A stretch of DNA of 54,529 nucleotides, from NCBI GenBank assembly GCA_947473045.1, contig CANJCO010000033.1:1-54529 (forward strand). Direction: 5' to 3'. Shown one piece after another: positions 42,583 to 51,300 of this stretch. This stretch comes from Myxococcales bacterium. GTDB taxonomy: Bacteria; Myxococcota_A; Polyangia; Polyangiales; Polyangiaceae. The notes under the pieces are model-generated. The model searched no databases. It had not been told where the DNA came from and saw only the letters and a list, made by a program, of their open reading frames with translations. Each line of letters begins with the position of its first letter. The first letter of the stretch is position 1. The translations under genes and the position numbers were made by a program.

Positions 42583-43197
42583 ATGAGCGCAGTATCGCCC
42601 TGGGATGTTGACCCCGCCCTGCAGCCCTCGCGCCTCGCCCTGCTCGCGCGCCTCGCCGCCGAGGCCCGCCAGAGCGCGCTCGACGACGCCCGGCGCGACG
42701 AGGGCGACACCAACTGGGGCATCGGCTGCAGAGCCTACGAGCGCTTCGTCTACAAGCTGTCGCGGGCTTCGCTCGGAAGCGCCCGCGGCTGGCTTGGCGT
42801 CGTGCGCGACGGGCTGTCGTTCACCATCAAGATCGACCGCGTGGTGATGCGCTCCTACACGGGCGGCCCGAGCAAACCCGAGCTTCGACACGTGCTCGCA
42901 GCGCAGCCGCTGTCGGCCCCGGTCGACGCGCGCCAGCTGCTGCTCCCGTTCGTCGCGAGTCCGCAGCCTGAAAATGATCCCAGGTGGGTCTGGCTCATGG
43001 CGGTCGAGAACGACGACTCGGGCGGCGTCTCCCGCGTGGTATTTTTTCAGGCCCACCCCGAAGGCTTCACGCGAAATGTGTGGAGTCCGCCGCCCGGCGC
43101 GCTGACGCGAAAGCACGACCGGCAGCCGGGCCCCCGCCGAAGCCCGACCGCGAGGCGCCGCGCGCGCGCAGCATCGCAGGCGCTGTTCCCCATTTAG
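42583..43197 (+). CDS. Soluble protein of unknown function
   Basis: This protein has 204 residues from ATG 42583, which has TATCGT 8 bases upstream. It has no signal peptide. The N-terminal half is helical and charged (LALLARLAAEARQSALDDAR, DTNWGIGCRAYERFVYKLSR); the middle is mixed (SFTIKIDRVVMRSYTGGPSK, WVWLMAVEND) and the C-terminal ~35 residues are Arg/Pro-rich. No family is recognised. It diverges from the envelope protein gene across repeat copy B. Confidence 0.6.
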   Translation: MSAVSPWDVDPALQPSRLALLARLAAEARQSALDDARRDEGDTNWGIGCRAYERFVYKLSRASLGSARGWLGVVRDGLSFTIKIDRVVMRSYTGGPSKPELRHVLAAQPLSAPVDARQLLLPFVASPQPENDPRWVWLMAVENDDSGGVSRVVFFQAHPEGFTRNVWSPPPGALTRKHDRQPGPRRSPTARRRARAASQALFPI

Positions 43198-43214
43198 ATC
43201 GCGCGAATCGCGAA

Positions 43215-44351
43215 TCACAGCGTGATGCGCGTCCCCACAATGGCCCGCCCGTGACTTTTGCTGGCCCAATAGTACGCCACGACGACTTCGCCGCCGGGCA
43301 GCTCGGCCGCCCACGGATATCCCAGATCGGCGCCTTCACCGTCGGAGCGCACTACAAACTCGTCCGCCCCGTCAAGGTCGCCGGCTTCGGCGTCGAGGAG
43401 CCGCGCGCGAACGCCCCACGGAGCGTGGCGGTAGCCGTAGGTGAGCAATACCCGTCCATCCCGCAGCCGGAGCGGATGGTAAGGGTGCCCCATCACAGAA
43501 TGCCGCTTCCACGGCGACCACGACCGGCCACCATCGGTCGAGCGGGCAGTCACCAGCGCGTCGCCCAGCCCCGACGTGCGACAAAAAAGCACCAGGCCGC
43601 CGCTCGCAGTCAGCAGGAGCGAGGGCTCCTGAAAACCGGCGCGCCGGTCGGCGTCGCGGATCGCGCAGGCGCGATGTGAGAACGTCGCTCCTTGATCTTT
43701 TGAAACGAATAAATGAACGCTCGCCGGAAGGCCGACCGCATCGTATGCGGCGAGGAGCACCTCGCCTTCGCGCTCGACCATCGCGCCGCGCAGGCCGCCG
43801 CGATACGCCCCTCTGCGCTCGGCCCACGGATCGCCCGAATCAGGCACGGGCGCGAGATAATGATGCGCGCCAAAGCTGCTTCCCCCATCGTCGCTCGCGC
43901 GTACCGACACACCCCACGGCACAAAAGTAGTCAGTTCGGTCGCGATCACAGCATCGGAGGAGAGTCCGGTCGCCATCGCGGCCACGACCATCGGCGCCGC
44001 CGCCGAGGCGAGCGGGTACCACCCAAACGAGCCGAGCAGCACCCGCCCGCTCTCGAGCACCAGCAGCGATGCGTCCTGCTCCGCCGCTTGCGGATCGGCC
44101 GCCACCACGGTCGGCCCTTGCATCGTTTCAAGCGAATCAGGAGACAGCCGCAAGGTCGCGATGTGCGAGCGCGTGTCCCAGTGCGAACGCCCGATGCCGC
44201 TGCCCGAAGCGCTGTCGCCGAGGAGCCATCGCGGATCGCGCCCGCGGCGGAACGCGAGCAGCAGGTGCCCGTCGGACAGGCGCGCGAGCGACGGGAAGGC
44301 TGCGTGAAATCGCGCGTCCTCGTAGAGCGTCCGGTGGCTGACGACCCGCAT
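43215..44351 (-). CDS. Sialidase-like beta-propeller protein
   Basis: This 378-residue protein has Asp-box (BNR) motifs: SDDGGSSFG, SKDQGATFS and STDGGRSWS, plus the N-terminal FHAAFPSLARLSDGHLLLAF and the late YGYRHAPWGVRARLLDAEAG. This is the six-bladed propeller of the sialidase superfamily. There is no signal peptide, so it may act in the cytoplasm or not be a true sialidase. The Arg triad cannot be assigned with certainty. Its ATG overlaps the stop of the DAACS symporter, forming an operon that could import and process an acidic substrate. Two 13-bp motif copies lie inside (43696, 44123). Confidence 0.82.
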   Translation of the reverse strand: MRVVSHRTLYEDARFHAAFPSLARLSDGHLLLAFRRGRDPRWLLGDSASGSGIGRSHWDTRSHIATLRLSPDSLETMQGPTVVAADPQAAEQDASLLVLESGRVLLGSFGWYPLASAAAPMVVAAMATGLSSDAVIATELTTFVPWGVSVRASDDGGSSFGAHHYLAPVPDSGDPWAERRGAYRGGLRGAMVEREGEVLLAAYDAVGLPASVHLFVSKDQGATFSHRACAIRDADRRAGFQEPSLLLTASGGLVLFCRTSGLGDALVTARSTDGGRSWSPWKRHSVMGHPYHPLRLRDGRVLLTYGYRHAPWGVRARLLDAEAGDLDGADEFVVRSDGEGADLGYPWAAELPGGEVVVAYYWASKSHGRAIVGTRITL

Positions 44352-45646
44352 CAGGTCGCCTCCTCCGGGACGCGGGAGGGCTCCTGAAAGACACCCTCCC
44401 AGCGCGCGACGACGCAGGCCGCGAGCCCGTTGCCAGTGAGATTGAGCGCAGAGCGCGCCATGTCCATGATCTCGTCGACGGCGAGAATCATCGCGACGCC
44501 TGCCTCGCCGGGCAGCCCGAACCCCTGGCACGTGCCGGCGATGATCACGAGCGTGGCTCGCGGAACGCCGGCGACGCCCTTCGACGTCAGCATGAACGTC
44601 ATCACCATCGCGATCTGCGATCCGAGCGTCATCTCAATGTGCGCTGCCTGGGCGATCGCGAGCGAGGCGAGCACGAGGTAGAGCGTCGAGCCGTCGAGGT
44701 TGAACGAATAGCCCGTCGGTATGACGAAGCTGGCTACGCGGCGGGGCACGCCAAAAGCCTCCATTTGCTCGAGCAGCCGAGGCAGCGCGGCCTCGCTTGA
44801 AGCCGTCGAAAACGCGATCGTGGCTGGCTCGCGAATGTGCCGGAAAAAACCCAAAATCGGAATGCGCGCGATCAGCATGACCGGAAGGAACACCACGACC
44901 AGCAGCAGCGCGAGCGCGAGATAAAGGCTGCCGACCAATACCGAGTAGTGCCGGAGCAGGTCGAGCACCGCAGGCCAGCCGCGGAGCCCGCTCGAGCCGC
45001 CGCCCGAGGCCATGTGGCTCACGTTGTAGGCCATCGCGCCGAACACCCCGAGCGGCGTTAGGCGCATGACCATCTCGGTGTATTTGAACATCACCTGAGC
45101 GGTCGCCTCGAACAGCCGCAGCACGGGAGCGCCCTTGTCGCCTACGCGAACCAGCGCGATGCCAAACAGCGACGAGAAGATGACGACGGGCAAAATGTCG
45201 CCCTCTGCAGCGTGCTTGATGAAGTTCGACGGAAACGCGTGCAAGGCGATGTCCCAACCGGAGAGCGGTTTGGCAAGCTCCACGTGCGCCGAGGCGACCA
45301 GCGGCAGTCCGTCTCCCGGCCTAAGCCAGTTTCCGATTCCGAGCCCAATGAAGAGCGCGACGGTAGTGACCACTTCGAAATAGAGCAGCGCCTTGCCGCC
45401 CATACGGCCGACCGCCTTCAAGTCGCCCGTCTGCGCGATGCCGACCACAATGGTCGACACCAAAATGGGCACGATCACGCCCTTGATAAGGGCAATAAAC
45501 GCTTTCGAAAGCAGCTGAAAGGCGTGGAACGCTACGGGATGTTCCTTTTCGGGTAGCAACCCGCCGGCGAGCACGCCGAGCCCGAGCGCAACGAAAATGA
45601 CAAACGTCCCCGATTGCCAAAAAGACCGCTTCGCCGGGAGCTTCAT
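44351..45646 (-). CDS. Dicarboxylate/amino acid:cation symporter (DAACS)
   Basis: This 431-residue membrane protein is of the GltP/DctA type. The signatures are FVIPTGYSFNLDGSTLYL, the serine-rich FSTASSEAALPRLLEQ hairpin and the C-terminal MILAVDEIMDMARSALNLTG. It imports an acidic amino acid or C4-dicarboxylate with H+ or Na+. ATG 45646 is preferred over GTG 45655 because TACCGT ends 7 bases before it and would include that GTG. The sialidase-like gene follows with an overlapping start. Confidence 0.95.
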   Translation of the reverse strand: MKLPAKRSFWQSGTFVIFVALGLGVLAGGLLPEKEHPVAFHAFQLLSKAFIALIKGVIVPILVSTIVVGIAQTGDLKAVGRMGGKALLYFEVVTTVALFIGLGIGNWLRPGDGLPLVASAHVELAKPLSGWDIALHAFPSNFIKHAAEGDILPVVIFSSLFGIALVRVGDKGAPVLRLFEATAQVMFKYTEMVMRLTPLGVFGAMAYNVSHMASGGGSSGLRGWPAVLDLLRHYSVLVGSLYLALALLLVVVFLPVMLIARIPILGFFRHIREPATIAFSTASSEAALPRLLEQMEAFGVPRRVASFVIPTGYSFNLDGSTLYLVLASLAIAQAAHIEMTLGSQIAMVMTFMLTSKGVAGVPRATLVIIAGTCQGFGLPGEAGVAMILAVDEIMDMARSALNLTGNGLAACVVARWEGVFQEPSRVPEEAT

Positions 45647-45653
45647 TGCGGTC

Positions 45654-45659
45654 ACGGTA
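45654..45659 (-). promoter_or_regulatory. Predicted -10 box (TACCGT) of the DAACS symporter
   Basis: TACCGT ends 7 bases before ATG 45646. The alternative in-frame GTG at 45655 overlaps this box. Confidence 0.4.
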
Positions 45660-45691
45660 CACGCACCTGCGTGCGCTGCCCACCGCGCTGA

Positions 45692-46648
45692 CTACGGTCC
45701 GAGCCCCGCCTCCGCCGCTTTCGTCGACAAATACGCGGTCGTCACCGGGCGTCCCGCGAAGTCCTGATAGTCGAGCACCGGATCGGCCCCGGCCGGATTG
45801 TGCGGCTTGGTAATCACCAGCGAGATGTGGAGGCAGAGCTTCGCGCCCGACTGGCAGCCCGCTGCGTTCGAGTCGACCTGAAAGAAGCCGCCGTACGTAT
45901 TTCCGAGCGACTGCATGTCGCTCAAATTGAGGCCGTAAGTGCCGGTGCCCGAGGCATAGGGCGCAACGAAATAGGCTTTTCTTAATCGCGATACGGTGCC
46001 CGCCGACAGACCAGTTGACTGGGCCCCGCCCTGACTGCCGCCGTCGAGGTTGAAGTAGACGACGCGGCCCTTGGTGAGGCTCAGCGGGTCGGCGCCGGTA
46101 GCGAGCTGGTTCAGCAGCTCGTGGGCCACGAAGCTGCCCGAAGAGTGCCCGGCGATGAGCACGGTTTTCGTCTTTGGAGAGACCAGCGGAAGCATGGCCT
46201 GCGCGATCTTGCTGTTGCCAATTTCGAGCGACGCGTAGTTCGATTGCGCGGGGCCTTGAACGGCCCAAATGTAGCGCACGCCCATGGGCTGTAGCCACGC
46301 CTTGTAGAGCGCCGTCGCCCAGGCCTTCGCGCCGTCGAGCGCGACATTGTAACCGGCGTAGGCGACGAACATGCTCTCGCCCGCCGGGTTGCCGCTGTCT
46401 TTCGCGGCGACGCCGTAGCCCACGCTCGGCCCGGCGTTCCAAGCGATCGCGTCGATGTCGGGCACGACGGGCGGGCCGGCGTCGGGCGCCGCATCCGGCG
46501 CCTGGCTCGCGTCCCGCGTCGCAGCGTCCCGCGCCTCGGCGTCTGCGTGTTCGGCGTCGGGTGCTGCGTCAGGCGCAGAAGGCAGGGCTCCTTCGTCCGC
46601 GCTGCATGCGACGAGCGCGACTGCGCTGGCAGCGGCGACGAGCTTCAT
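45692..46648 (-). CDS. Alpha/beta-hydrolase-like lipoprotein
   Basis: This 318-residue lipoprotein (ASAVALVACSA) has a long Asp/Ala linker and an alpha/beta-hydrolase-like domain with the nucleophile elbow LIAGHSSGSFVAHELL (G-H-S-S-G) and a Gly-rich oxyanion region (FNLDGGSQGGAQSTG). A candidate His is in LHISLVITKPHNPAG. It overlaps the upstream Cys-rich lipoprotein gene (ATGA), so the two are co-translated. A secreted esterase/lipase-like role is likely; the substrate is unknown. Confidence 0.82.
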   Translation of the reverse strand: MKLVAAASAVALVACSADEGALPSAPDAAPDAEHADAEARDAATRDASQAPDAAPDAGPPVVPDIDAIAWNAGPSVGYGVAAKDSGNPAGESMFVAYAGYNVALDGAKAWATALYKAWLQPMGVRYIWAVQGPAQSNYASLEIGNSKIAQAMLPLVSPKTKTVLIAGHSSGSFVAHELLNQLATGADPLSLTKGRVVYFNLDGGSQGGAQSTGLSAGTVSRLRKAYFVAPYASGTGTYGLNLSDMQSLGNTYGGFFQVDSNAAGCQSGAKLCLHISLVITKPHNPAGADPVLDYQDFAGRPVTTAYLSTKAAEAGLGP

Positions 46649-47085
46649 TGGCACTCGGCCGCGCACTGCGCATCCACGCAACCGATCGCCGCGTCGTATT
46701 CCGATCGTCCGACGGGAAAATCGACTCCGCATTGCGCGACGCAGTCTTTTGCCACTCCCGCAGCATCGGGGCCGGCATCGGCGGGAAGCAGCGCGCAAGC
46801 GAGGATGCAGTTTACGTAGTCGTCGTTGCAGCGCGTGTCGCCGAGGCACGCGTTCACCGCGACGCAGCATCGCGCCTGCGCGCAATCGTTGCAGACTACA
46901 TTCTTCGACGAATAGGGCTGCAGAAGCTTGCAGCTGGCCGCGTCGACCACGGCGCCGTCGGGGCGCGCGCTGTCTGCGACCGCGTCGCCCGGAACAGAAG
47001 CGTCCGCGGGCGCCGAGAGCGGCCCGTCGGCGGCGCTGCAGGCAACAAAACAAGTGAGCGCGACGGCCATCAAGCGGAAGGACAT
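46645..47085 (-). CDS. Cys-rich secreted lipoprotein
   Basis: Starting at ATG 47085 this gives 146 residues. The signal is FRLMAVALTCFVACS; after an Asp/Ala linker comes a Cys pattern CNDCAQARCCVAVNACLGD, then CNDDYVNCILAC and CVAQCGVDF, and the end CVDAQCAAECQ. Such compact Cys repeats are frequent in myxobacterial lipoproteins and are likely disulfide-rich. The TACCAT box ends 7 bases before this ATG. The upstream in-frame ATG at 47094 overlaps the box. The hydrolase gene is coupled downstream. Confidence 0.8.
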   Translation of the reverse strand: MSFRLMAVALTCFVACSAADGPLSAPADASVPGDAVADSARPDGAVVDAASCKLLQPYSSKNVVCNDCAQARCCVAVNACLGDTRCNDDYVNCILACALLPADAGPDAAGVAKDCVAQCGVDFPVGRSEYDAAIGCVDAQCAAECQ

Positions 47086-47092
47086 GAGCCGC

Positions 47093-47098
47093 ATGGTA
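47093..47098 (-). promoter_or_regulatory. Predicted -10 box (TACCAT) of the Cys-rich lipoprotein
   Basis: TACCAT ends 7 bases before ATG 47085, with no ribosome site between. Confidence 0.4.
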
Positions 47099-47300
47099 GG
47101 CCGATTCGCGGCGCGACGATCGAGGCATCGAGCGGCCCCTCCGCTGACGCTGTGCGGGATTTGGCACCGCGCCATGCGGCACGCGCTTCGTTCGCGCGGG
47201 AAGTTGCGTTAAGATGCGAAACAGCTCCCCCGAAAGGCGATCACCCATGACACGTCTCCGCCGCCGCACGCCGCGGCGTTGCGATCGCGCGCGTTGTCGC

Positions 47301-47306
47301 TATCGT
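47301..47306 (+). promoter_or_regulatory. Predicted -10 box (TATCGT)
   Basis: TATCGT ends 11 bases before ATG 47318. Confidence 0.35.
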
Positions 47307-47317
47307 GGGTGGTCACC

Positions 47318-48193
47318 ATGAGAAATGTCGCATTCGCGGGGGGCGCGAGCCTCGTTTGGCTTGTCTGCGCCTGCTCGAGCCCCTCATCCACGTTCAGTCC
47401 TGAACCCGCCGACGCCGGCGCCGCCGAGGCGGGAGCAGCCGACGCGAGCGAGGACGCTCCTGTCTTTTTCCCGGATGCCGCGACGGGCGACGTCACGGTC
47501 GACCTTCCGCTCGGAGACGTCGACGCGGTGGTCACCTGCGACAACGCGTACGGCTTCGGCTGGGGAGACGACACCAAGATCGGCACTTACAATACCGCCC
47601 CGGCGTCGATACTGGCCGGCGACATTTTCAACTGCGGCACCGGGCCCGAGGGCTACACGATTCCCGCCGCGCAGGCGCCCGCAAACGCCTACCTTTACGC
47701 CATCGCGTGGGCCGACCACTCGGTCACTCAGGGGCTGCTCGGGCAGTTCAAGCGGGCGGGTGCGCAGCCGCTGTATACCGGAGACGCGAAGTGGGAAGTA
47801 TGCGCTACGGGGATCGACTACGATACCAGTGATCCGTCGCAAAAGTCTGGCCCGCCGGTCGCTCAAATCAACACCGAGATCGCCAGGTGCAACTCGGGGA
47901 GCGGAAGCAAGGCTACGTCGAGCGCCGGCTGGGTCAACAGCGCGGGCGCGATCACGGCGGGCGCAATTGGCAAGCTCGCCATCGGTCAGGACAACTCGAA
48001 AGCGTACAACCCCGACTTTCCGATCGTGTGTCCCAGCGGAGGCGCCGATCCCGGGCTCGACAACAAGGCTCAGTGGATGTGGTACTCGGCGAGCGGGAGC
48101 AACGCAGCGTTCCACTTTTCTTCGGTGTCCGAGTCGCGCCCCTTCCTGATTTTTCGGCTCGCCGCGAAGGCGCTGCCGCCGCCGCCAAACTGA
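47318..48193 (+). CDS. Lipoprotein of unknown function
   Basis: This 291-residue lipoprotein (ASLVWLVCACSS) has an Asp/Ala linker (about 20-50) and a beta-rich domain with many Trp/Tyr (NAYGFGWGDDTKIGTYN, YAIAWADHSVTQGLLG, AQWMWYSASGSN). Three Cys pairs are likely (CDNAYG, FNCGTG, WEVCATG, RCNSG, IVCPSG). It has no recognised catalytic motif. It is divergent from the Cys-rich lipoprotein operon and precedes the helicase gene. Confidence 0.72.
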   Translation: MRNVAFAGGASLVWLVCACSSPSSTFSPEPADAGAAEAGAADASEDAPVFFPDAATGDVTVDLPLGDVDAVVTCDNAYGFGWGDDTKIGTYNTAPASILAGDIFNCGTGPEGYTIPAAQAPANAYLYAIAWADHSVTQGLLGQFKRAGAQPLYTGDAKWEVCATGIDYDTSDPSQKSGPPVAQINTEIARCNSGSGSKATSSAGWVNSAGAITAGAIGKLAIGQDNSKAYNPDFPIVCPSGGADPGLDNKAQWMWYSASGSNAAFHFSSVSESRPFLIFRLAAKALPPPPN

Positions 48194-48238
48194 AACACGG
48201 TTTGCGAGGCGATGGCCCAGCGCGGGCCGCAGGCCTGC

Positions 48239-48244
48239 TAACGT
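48239..48244 (+). promoter_or_regulatory. Predicted -10 box (TAACGT) of the helicase
   Basis: TAACGT ends 9 bases before ATG 48254, without a Shine-Dalgarno sequence. Confidence 0.4.
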
Positions 48245-48253
48245 CGCGCGACC

Positions 48254-50806
48254 ATGACCGAATCCGCGCCACGCGATCTGCGCCAGCTGCCCCCGCGCGA
48301 TGCGCCCAGCGGCGTCATCCTCGATGCCTTTCTGGCCTACGTCGCGAGCCGCGACCTCGGCCTGTATCCTGCCCAGGAAGAGGCCATCCTGGAGCTGCTC
48401 AGCGGCGCCAATGTCATCCTCAACACGCCTACCGGATCGGGCAAATCGCTCGTGGCCGAAGCCGCCCACTTCGACGCCCTCGTGCGCGGCGAGCGCTCGT
48501 ACTACACGAGCCCGATCAAGGCCCTCGCGAACGAGAAGTTCTTCGCGCTCGCGCGCACGTTTGGCGCTGAAAACGTGGGCCTGATGACCGGCGACGCCAC
48601 GGTCAACCGCGACGCGCCCATCATCTGCGCCACTGCCGAAGTGCTCGCCAACATCGCGCTCGCCGAAGGCCCGAACGCCGACGTCGCCCTCGCCGTGCTC
48701 GACGAGTTTCACTACTACGCGGACCGGGAGCGCGGCGTCGCGTGGCAGGTGCCGCTGCTCACCTTGCCGAATACACGTTTTCTGCTGATGAGCGCGACGT
48801 TCGGCGACACCGATCCCTTTCAGAAGTACCTCGCCGATCGCACCGGGCGCCGCACCGCAGTGGTCAAGTCGAACGACCGGCCGGTGCCGCTCGACTTCAC
48901 CTACAGCGAGATCGCGCTGCACGAGCGCGTAAATAAGCTCATCGGCGAGGGCAAGCACCCCATTTATCTGGTGAACTTCACCCAGCGGGCGTGCGCCGAA
49001 GAAGCGCAAAACCTGATGAGCGTCGATTACTGCACCAAAGAAGAGAAGAAGAAGATCGCCGAGGCACTTCAGGGCGCGAGGTTCGACAGCCCGTATGGCA
49101 AAGAGCTGCAGCGTTTTCTTCGCCACGGCATCGGCATTCACCACGCGGGCCTGCTGCCCAAATACCGGCTGATGGTCGAAAAGCTGGCCCAAAAAGGGCT
49201 GCTCAAGATTATCAGCGGCACCGACACGCTCGGCGTGGGCGTCAACGTCCCCATTCGCTCGGTGCTCTTCACCCAGCTGTGCAAGTTCGACGGCGAGGGC
49301 ACGAACCTGCTCAAAATTCGCGACTTTCAGCAGATCGCAGGGCGCGCCGGTCGCAAGGGCTTCGACCACGCGGGCAGCGTCGTTGCGCAGGCGCCCGAGC
49401 ACGTGATCGAAAACCTCCGGCTCGAGGCGAAGGCGGGCAACGACCCCGTGAAGAAGAAGCGCATCGTCAGAAAGAAGGCCCCCGACCGCGGCTACGTGCA
49501 CTGGGACAAAACCACCTTCGACAAACTCATCACGTCGGCGCCGGAGCCGCTCGTCTCACGATTTTCCGTATCGCACGGCATGGTCGTGAGCGTGCTGTGC
49601 AGGCACGAAGGGGGCGGCTGCATGGCGCTCGCGCGCCTCATCAAGTCGTCGCACGAGCGACCGGCTGCGCAGCGCGCGATCGGCCGAAAAGCCCTCGAAA
49701 TGATCAGCTCGCTGCGCGACGCGAGCATCTTGAAGACGATGGTCGACGAGGGCGGACATCGGGTCATGGCCGTCAACGCCGACCTCGGCGAAGATTTCTC
49801 GATTCACCACGCGCTGTCGCTGTACCTGCTCGATACCGCAAAGCTGCTCGACGTAAACGAACCTGCCTATGAGCTCGATTTGCTGACGGTCGTCGAATCG
49901 ATTCTCGAAAACCCCGAGGTGATCCTCGCGCGGCAGCTCGACAAAATAAAGACCGAGAAAATGGCCGAAATGAAGGCCGCGGGCATCGAGTTCGATGAGC
50001 GCATCGCCGAGCTCGAGAAGCTCGATTATCCCAAGCCTCAGGCAGAGTTCATCTACACCAGCTTCAACGCGTTTGCGGCGAAGCACCCGTGGGTGAAGGC
50101 CGACAACATTCGGCCCAAATCGGTGGCGCGCGAGATGTATGAAAACGTCATTTCGTTTTCTGAATATGTTCGCGAATACGGGCTCGAGCGCATCGAGGCC
50201 GCGCTGCTTCGGTATTTGTCGGAGGTGTACAAAGCGCTCGTGCAGACGGTGCCGGCGTGGGCAAAAACACCGGCAGTCGACGACGTTACCGAGTATTTCG
50301 GCGCGATCATTCGCCAGGTCGACGCGAGCCTGCTCGACGAGTGGGAGCGCATGAAAAACCCCGCCGAGCGCGTGCTGGCGCCGAGCGCCGACGATCTGGA
50401 GCCGGAGGGCTCGAAGGACATCACCAAAGACAAGCGCACATTCTCGGTGCTCGTGCGCAATGAGCTCTTTCGTTTCATTCGGTGCTTGTCGCGCAAGGAC
50501 TTCGCCGAGGCCGCCCGCGCGGTTCGGGGCGGCCCGGACGCGCTCGCCCCGGAGGGTCACGCTGCCGCGTGGTACGAGGCCGAATTTGCGCCCTATTACG
50601 CCGAGCACGCGTCGCTGCGCATCGACCCCGAGGCCCGCGGACCGAAGCTGCTCGCCATCGAAGAAGCGGGGCCGTTGTGGCGCGTGCGGCAGACGCTGCT
50701 CGACTCCGAAGAAGACAATGACTGGTTCTTCGACGCGACCGTCGATCTCGAAGCGTCACGCGTGGCCGGGCGGCCCATTTGGTGTGTGGAGCGCTTCGGG
50801 AAATAG
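48254..50806 (+). CDS. Ski2-like superfamily II helicase with DUF3516 C-terminus
   Basis: This 850-residue ATPase has the Walker A TPTGSGKS (58-65), the box DEFH (150-153 in AVLDEFHYYAD), motif III MSATFGD and motif VI FQQIAGRAGRKGFD. The order and the phrase GIGIHHAGLLPKYRLMVEKL are those of the Ski2/Mtr4 branch, which unwinds RNA or nucleic acid duplexes. The long C-terminal part (EYFGAIIRQVDASLLDEWER) matches the DUF3516-type bacterial members. There is no partner exosome or nuclease gene nearby. The start ATG follows TAACGT by 9 bases. Confidence 0.93.
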   Translation: MTESAPRDLRQLPPRDAPSGVILDAFLAYVASRDLGLYPAQEEAILELLSGANVILNTPTGSGKSLVAEAAHFDALVRGERSYYTSPIKALANEKFFALARTFGAENVGLMTGDATVNRDAPIICATAEVLANIALAEGPNADVALAVLDEFHYYADRERGVAWQVPLLTLPNTRFLLMSATFGDTDPFQKYLADRTGRRTAVVKSNDRPVPLDFTYSEIALHERVNKLIGEGKHPIYLVNFTQRACAEEAQNLMSVDYCTKEEKKKIAEALQGARFDSPYGKELQRFLRHGIGIHHAGLLPKYRLMVEKLAQKGLLKIISGTDTLGVGVNVPIRSVLFTQLCKFDGEGTNLLKIRDFQQIAGRAGRKGFDHAGSVVAQAPEHVIENLRLEAKAGNDPVKKKRIVRKKAPDRGYVHWDKTTFDKLITSAPEPLVSRFSVSHGMVVSVLCRHEGGGCMALARLIKSSHERPAAQRAIGRKALEMISSLRDASILKTMVDEGGHRVMAVNADLGEDFSIHHALSLYLLDTAKLLDVNEPAYELDLLTVVESILENPEVILARQLDKIKTEKMAEMKAAGIEFDERIAELEKLDYPKPQAEFIYTSFNAFAAKHPWVKADNIRPKSVAREMYENVISFSEYVREYGLERIEAALLRYLSEVYKALVQTVPAWAKTPAVDDVTEYFGAIIRQVDASLLDEWERMKNPAERVLAPSADDLEPEGSKDITKDKRTFSVLVRNELFRFIRCLSRKDFAEAARAVRGGPDALAPEGHAAAWYEAEFAPYYAEHASLRIDPEARGPKLLAIEEAGPLWRVRQTLLDSEEDNDWFFDATVDLEASRVAGRPIWCVERFGK

Positions 50807-50991
50807 GCTGGGCTACCGCGAGCGAACGCTGGCGGCGCGCGGGATCGGGCGGGCACGCAGCGATTATCGACTCCGCGAACGCCGCGCGGCCGCCTGCGGG
50901 CGGAGCGAGCGCCGCCGGTCAAAAGCGTGCGACCACGATGGGCCGCGCGGGCAGTGACGGCGACCGTGGCGTCGTGCTACCCAGCCTGCGC

Positions 50992-51231
50992 ATGACGACC
51001 TCTTCCGCCGTTGCCGACGTCCAGAACAAGTCCGTGGCCTTTGAAGGCACCACCTACCAAATTCAGGAGCTCGGCGAAGACAACTTCACCGTCCTCATCG
51101 CCGGCGTTCCGCTCGGCCGCATCGTGCTCGCGTTCGGCGCTCCCAACGGCGTGTCCGAAGACGGCGTCACGAGCGAAGACACGCTTTACGCCATCGCCGA
51201 GTGCTGGTTCGCGGCCACGGCCGAAGCCTGA
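50992..51231 (+). CDS. Small beta-rich protein of unknown function
   Basis: This 79-residue soluble protein from ATG 50992 has VAFEGTTYQIQELGEDNFTV, LGRIVLAFGAPNGVSEDG and TLYAIAECWFAATAEA. The sequence is compact and non-repetitive with no signal peptide. TACCCA ends 8 bases before the ATG. The 185-base gap before it (50807-50991) shows no other gene. The family is not recognised. Confidence 0.55.
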   Translation: MTTSSAVADVQNKSVAFEGTTYQIQELGEDNFTVLIAGVPLGRIVLAFGAPNGVSEDGVTSEDTLYAIAECWFAATAEA

Positions 51232-51300
51232 GTCCCGGCGCGAAGCCGGCCGCCCCGGGGCGCCCGTCTCATGGCGGACGCCTCGGTAAAACAGGCAGCG

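Noticed and set aside
45501-45512. Perfect palindrome GCTTTCGAAAGC
   Set aside because: It is a single copy inside the DAACS gene and does not match the recurrent 13-mer.
47384-49501. 705-codon minus-strand frame across the lipoprotein and helicase genes
   Set aside because: It covers two real genes in antisense and has no recognisable domain.
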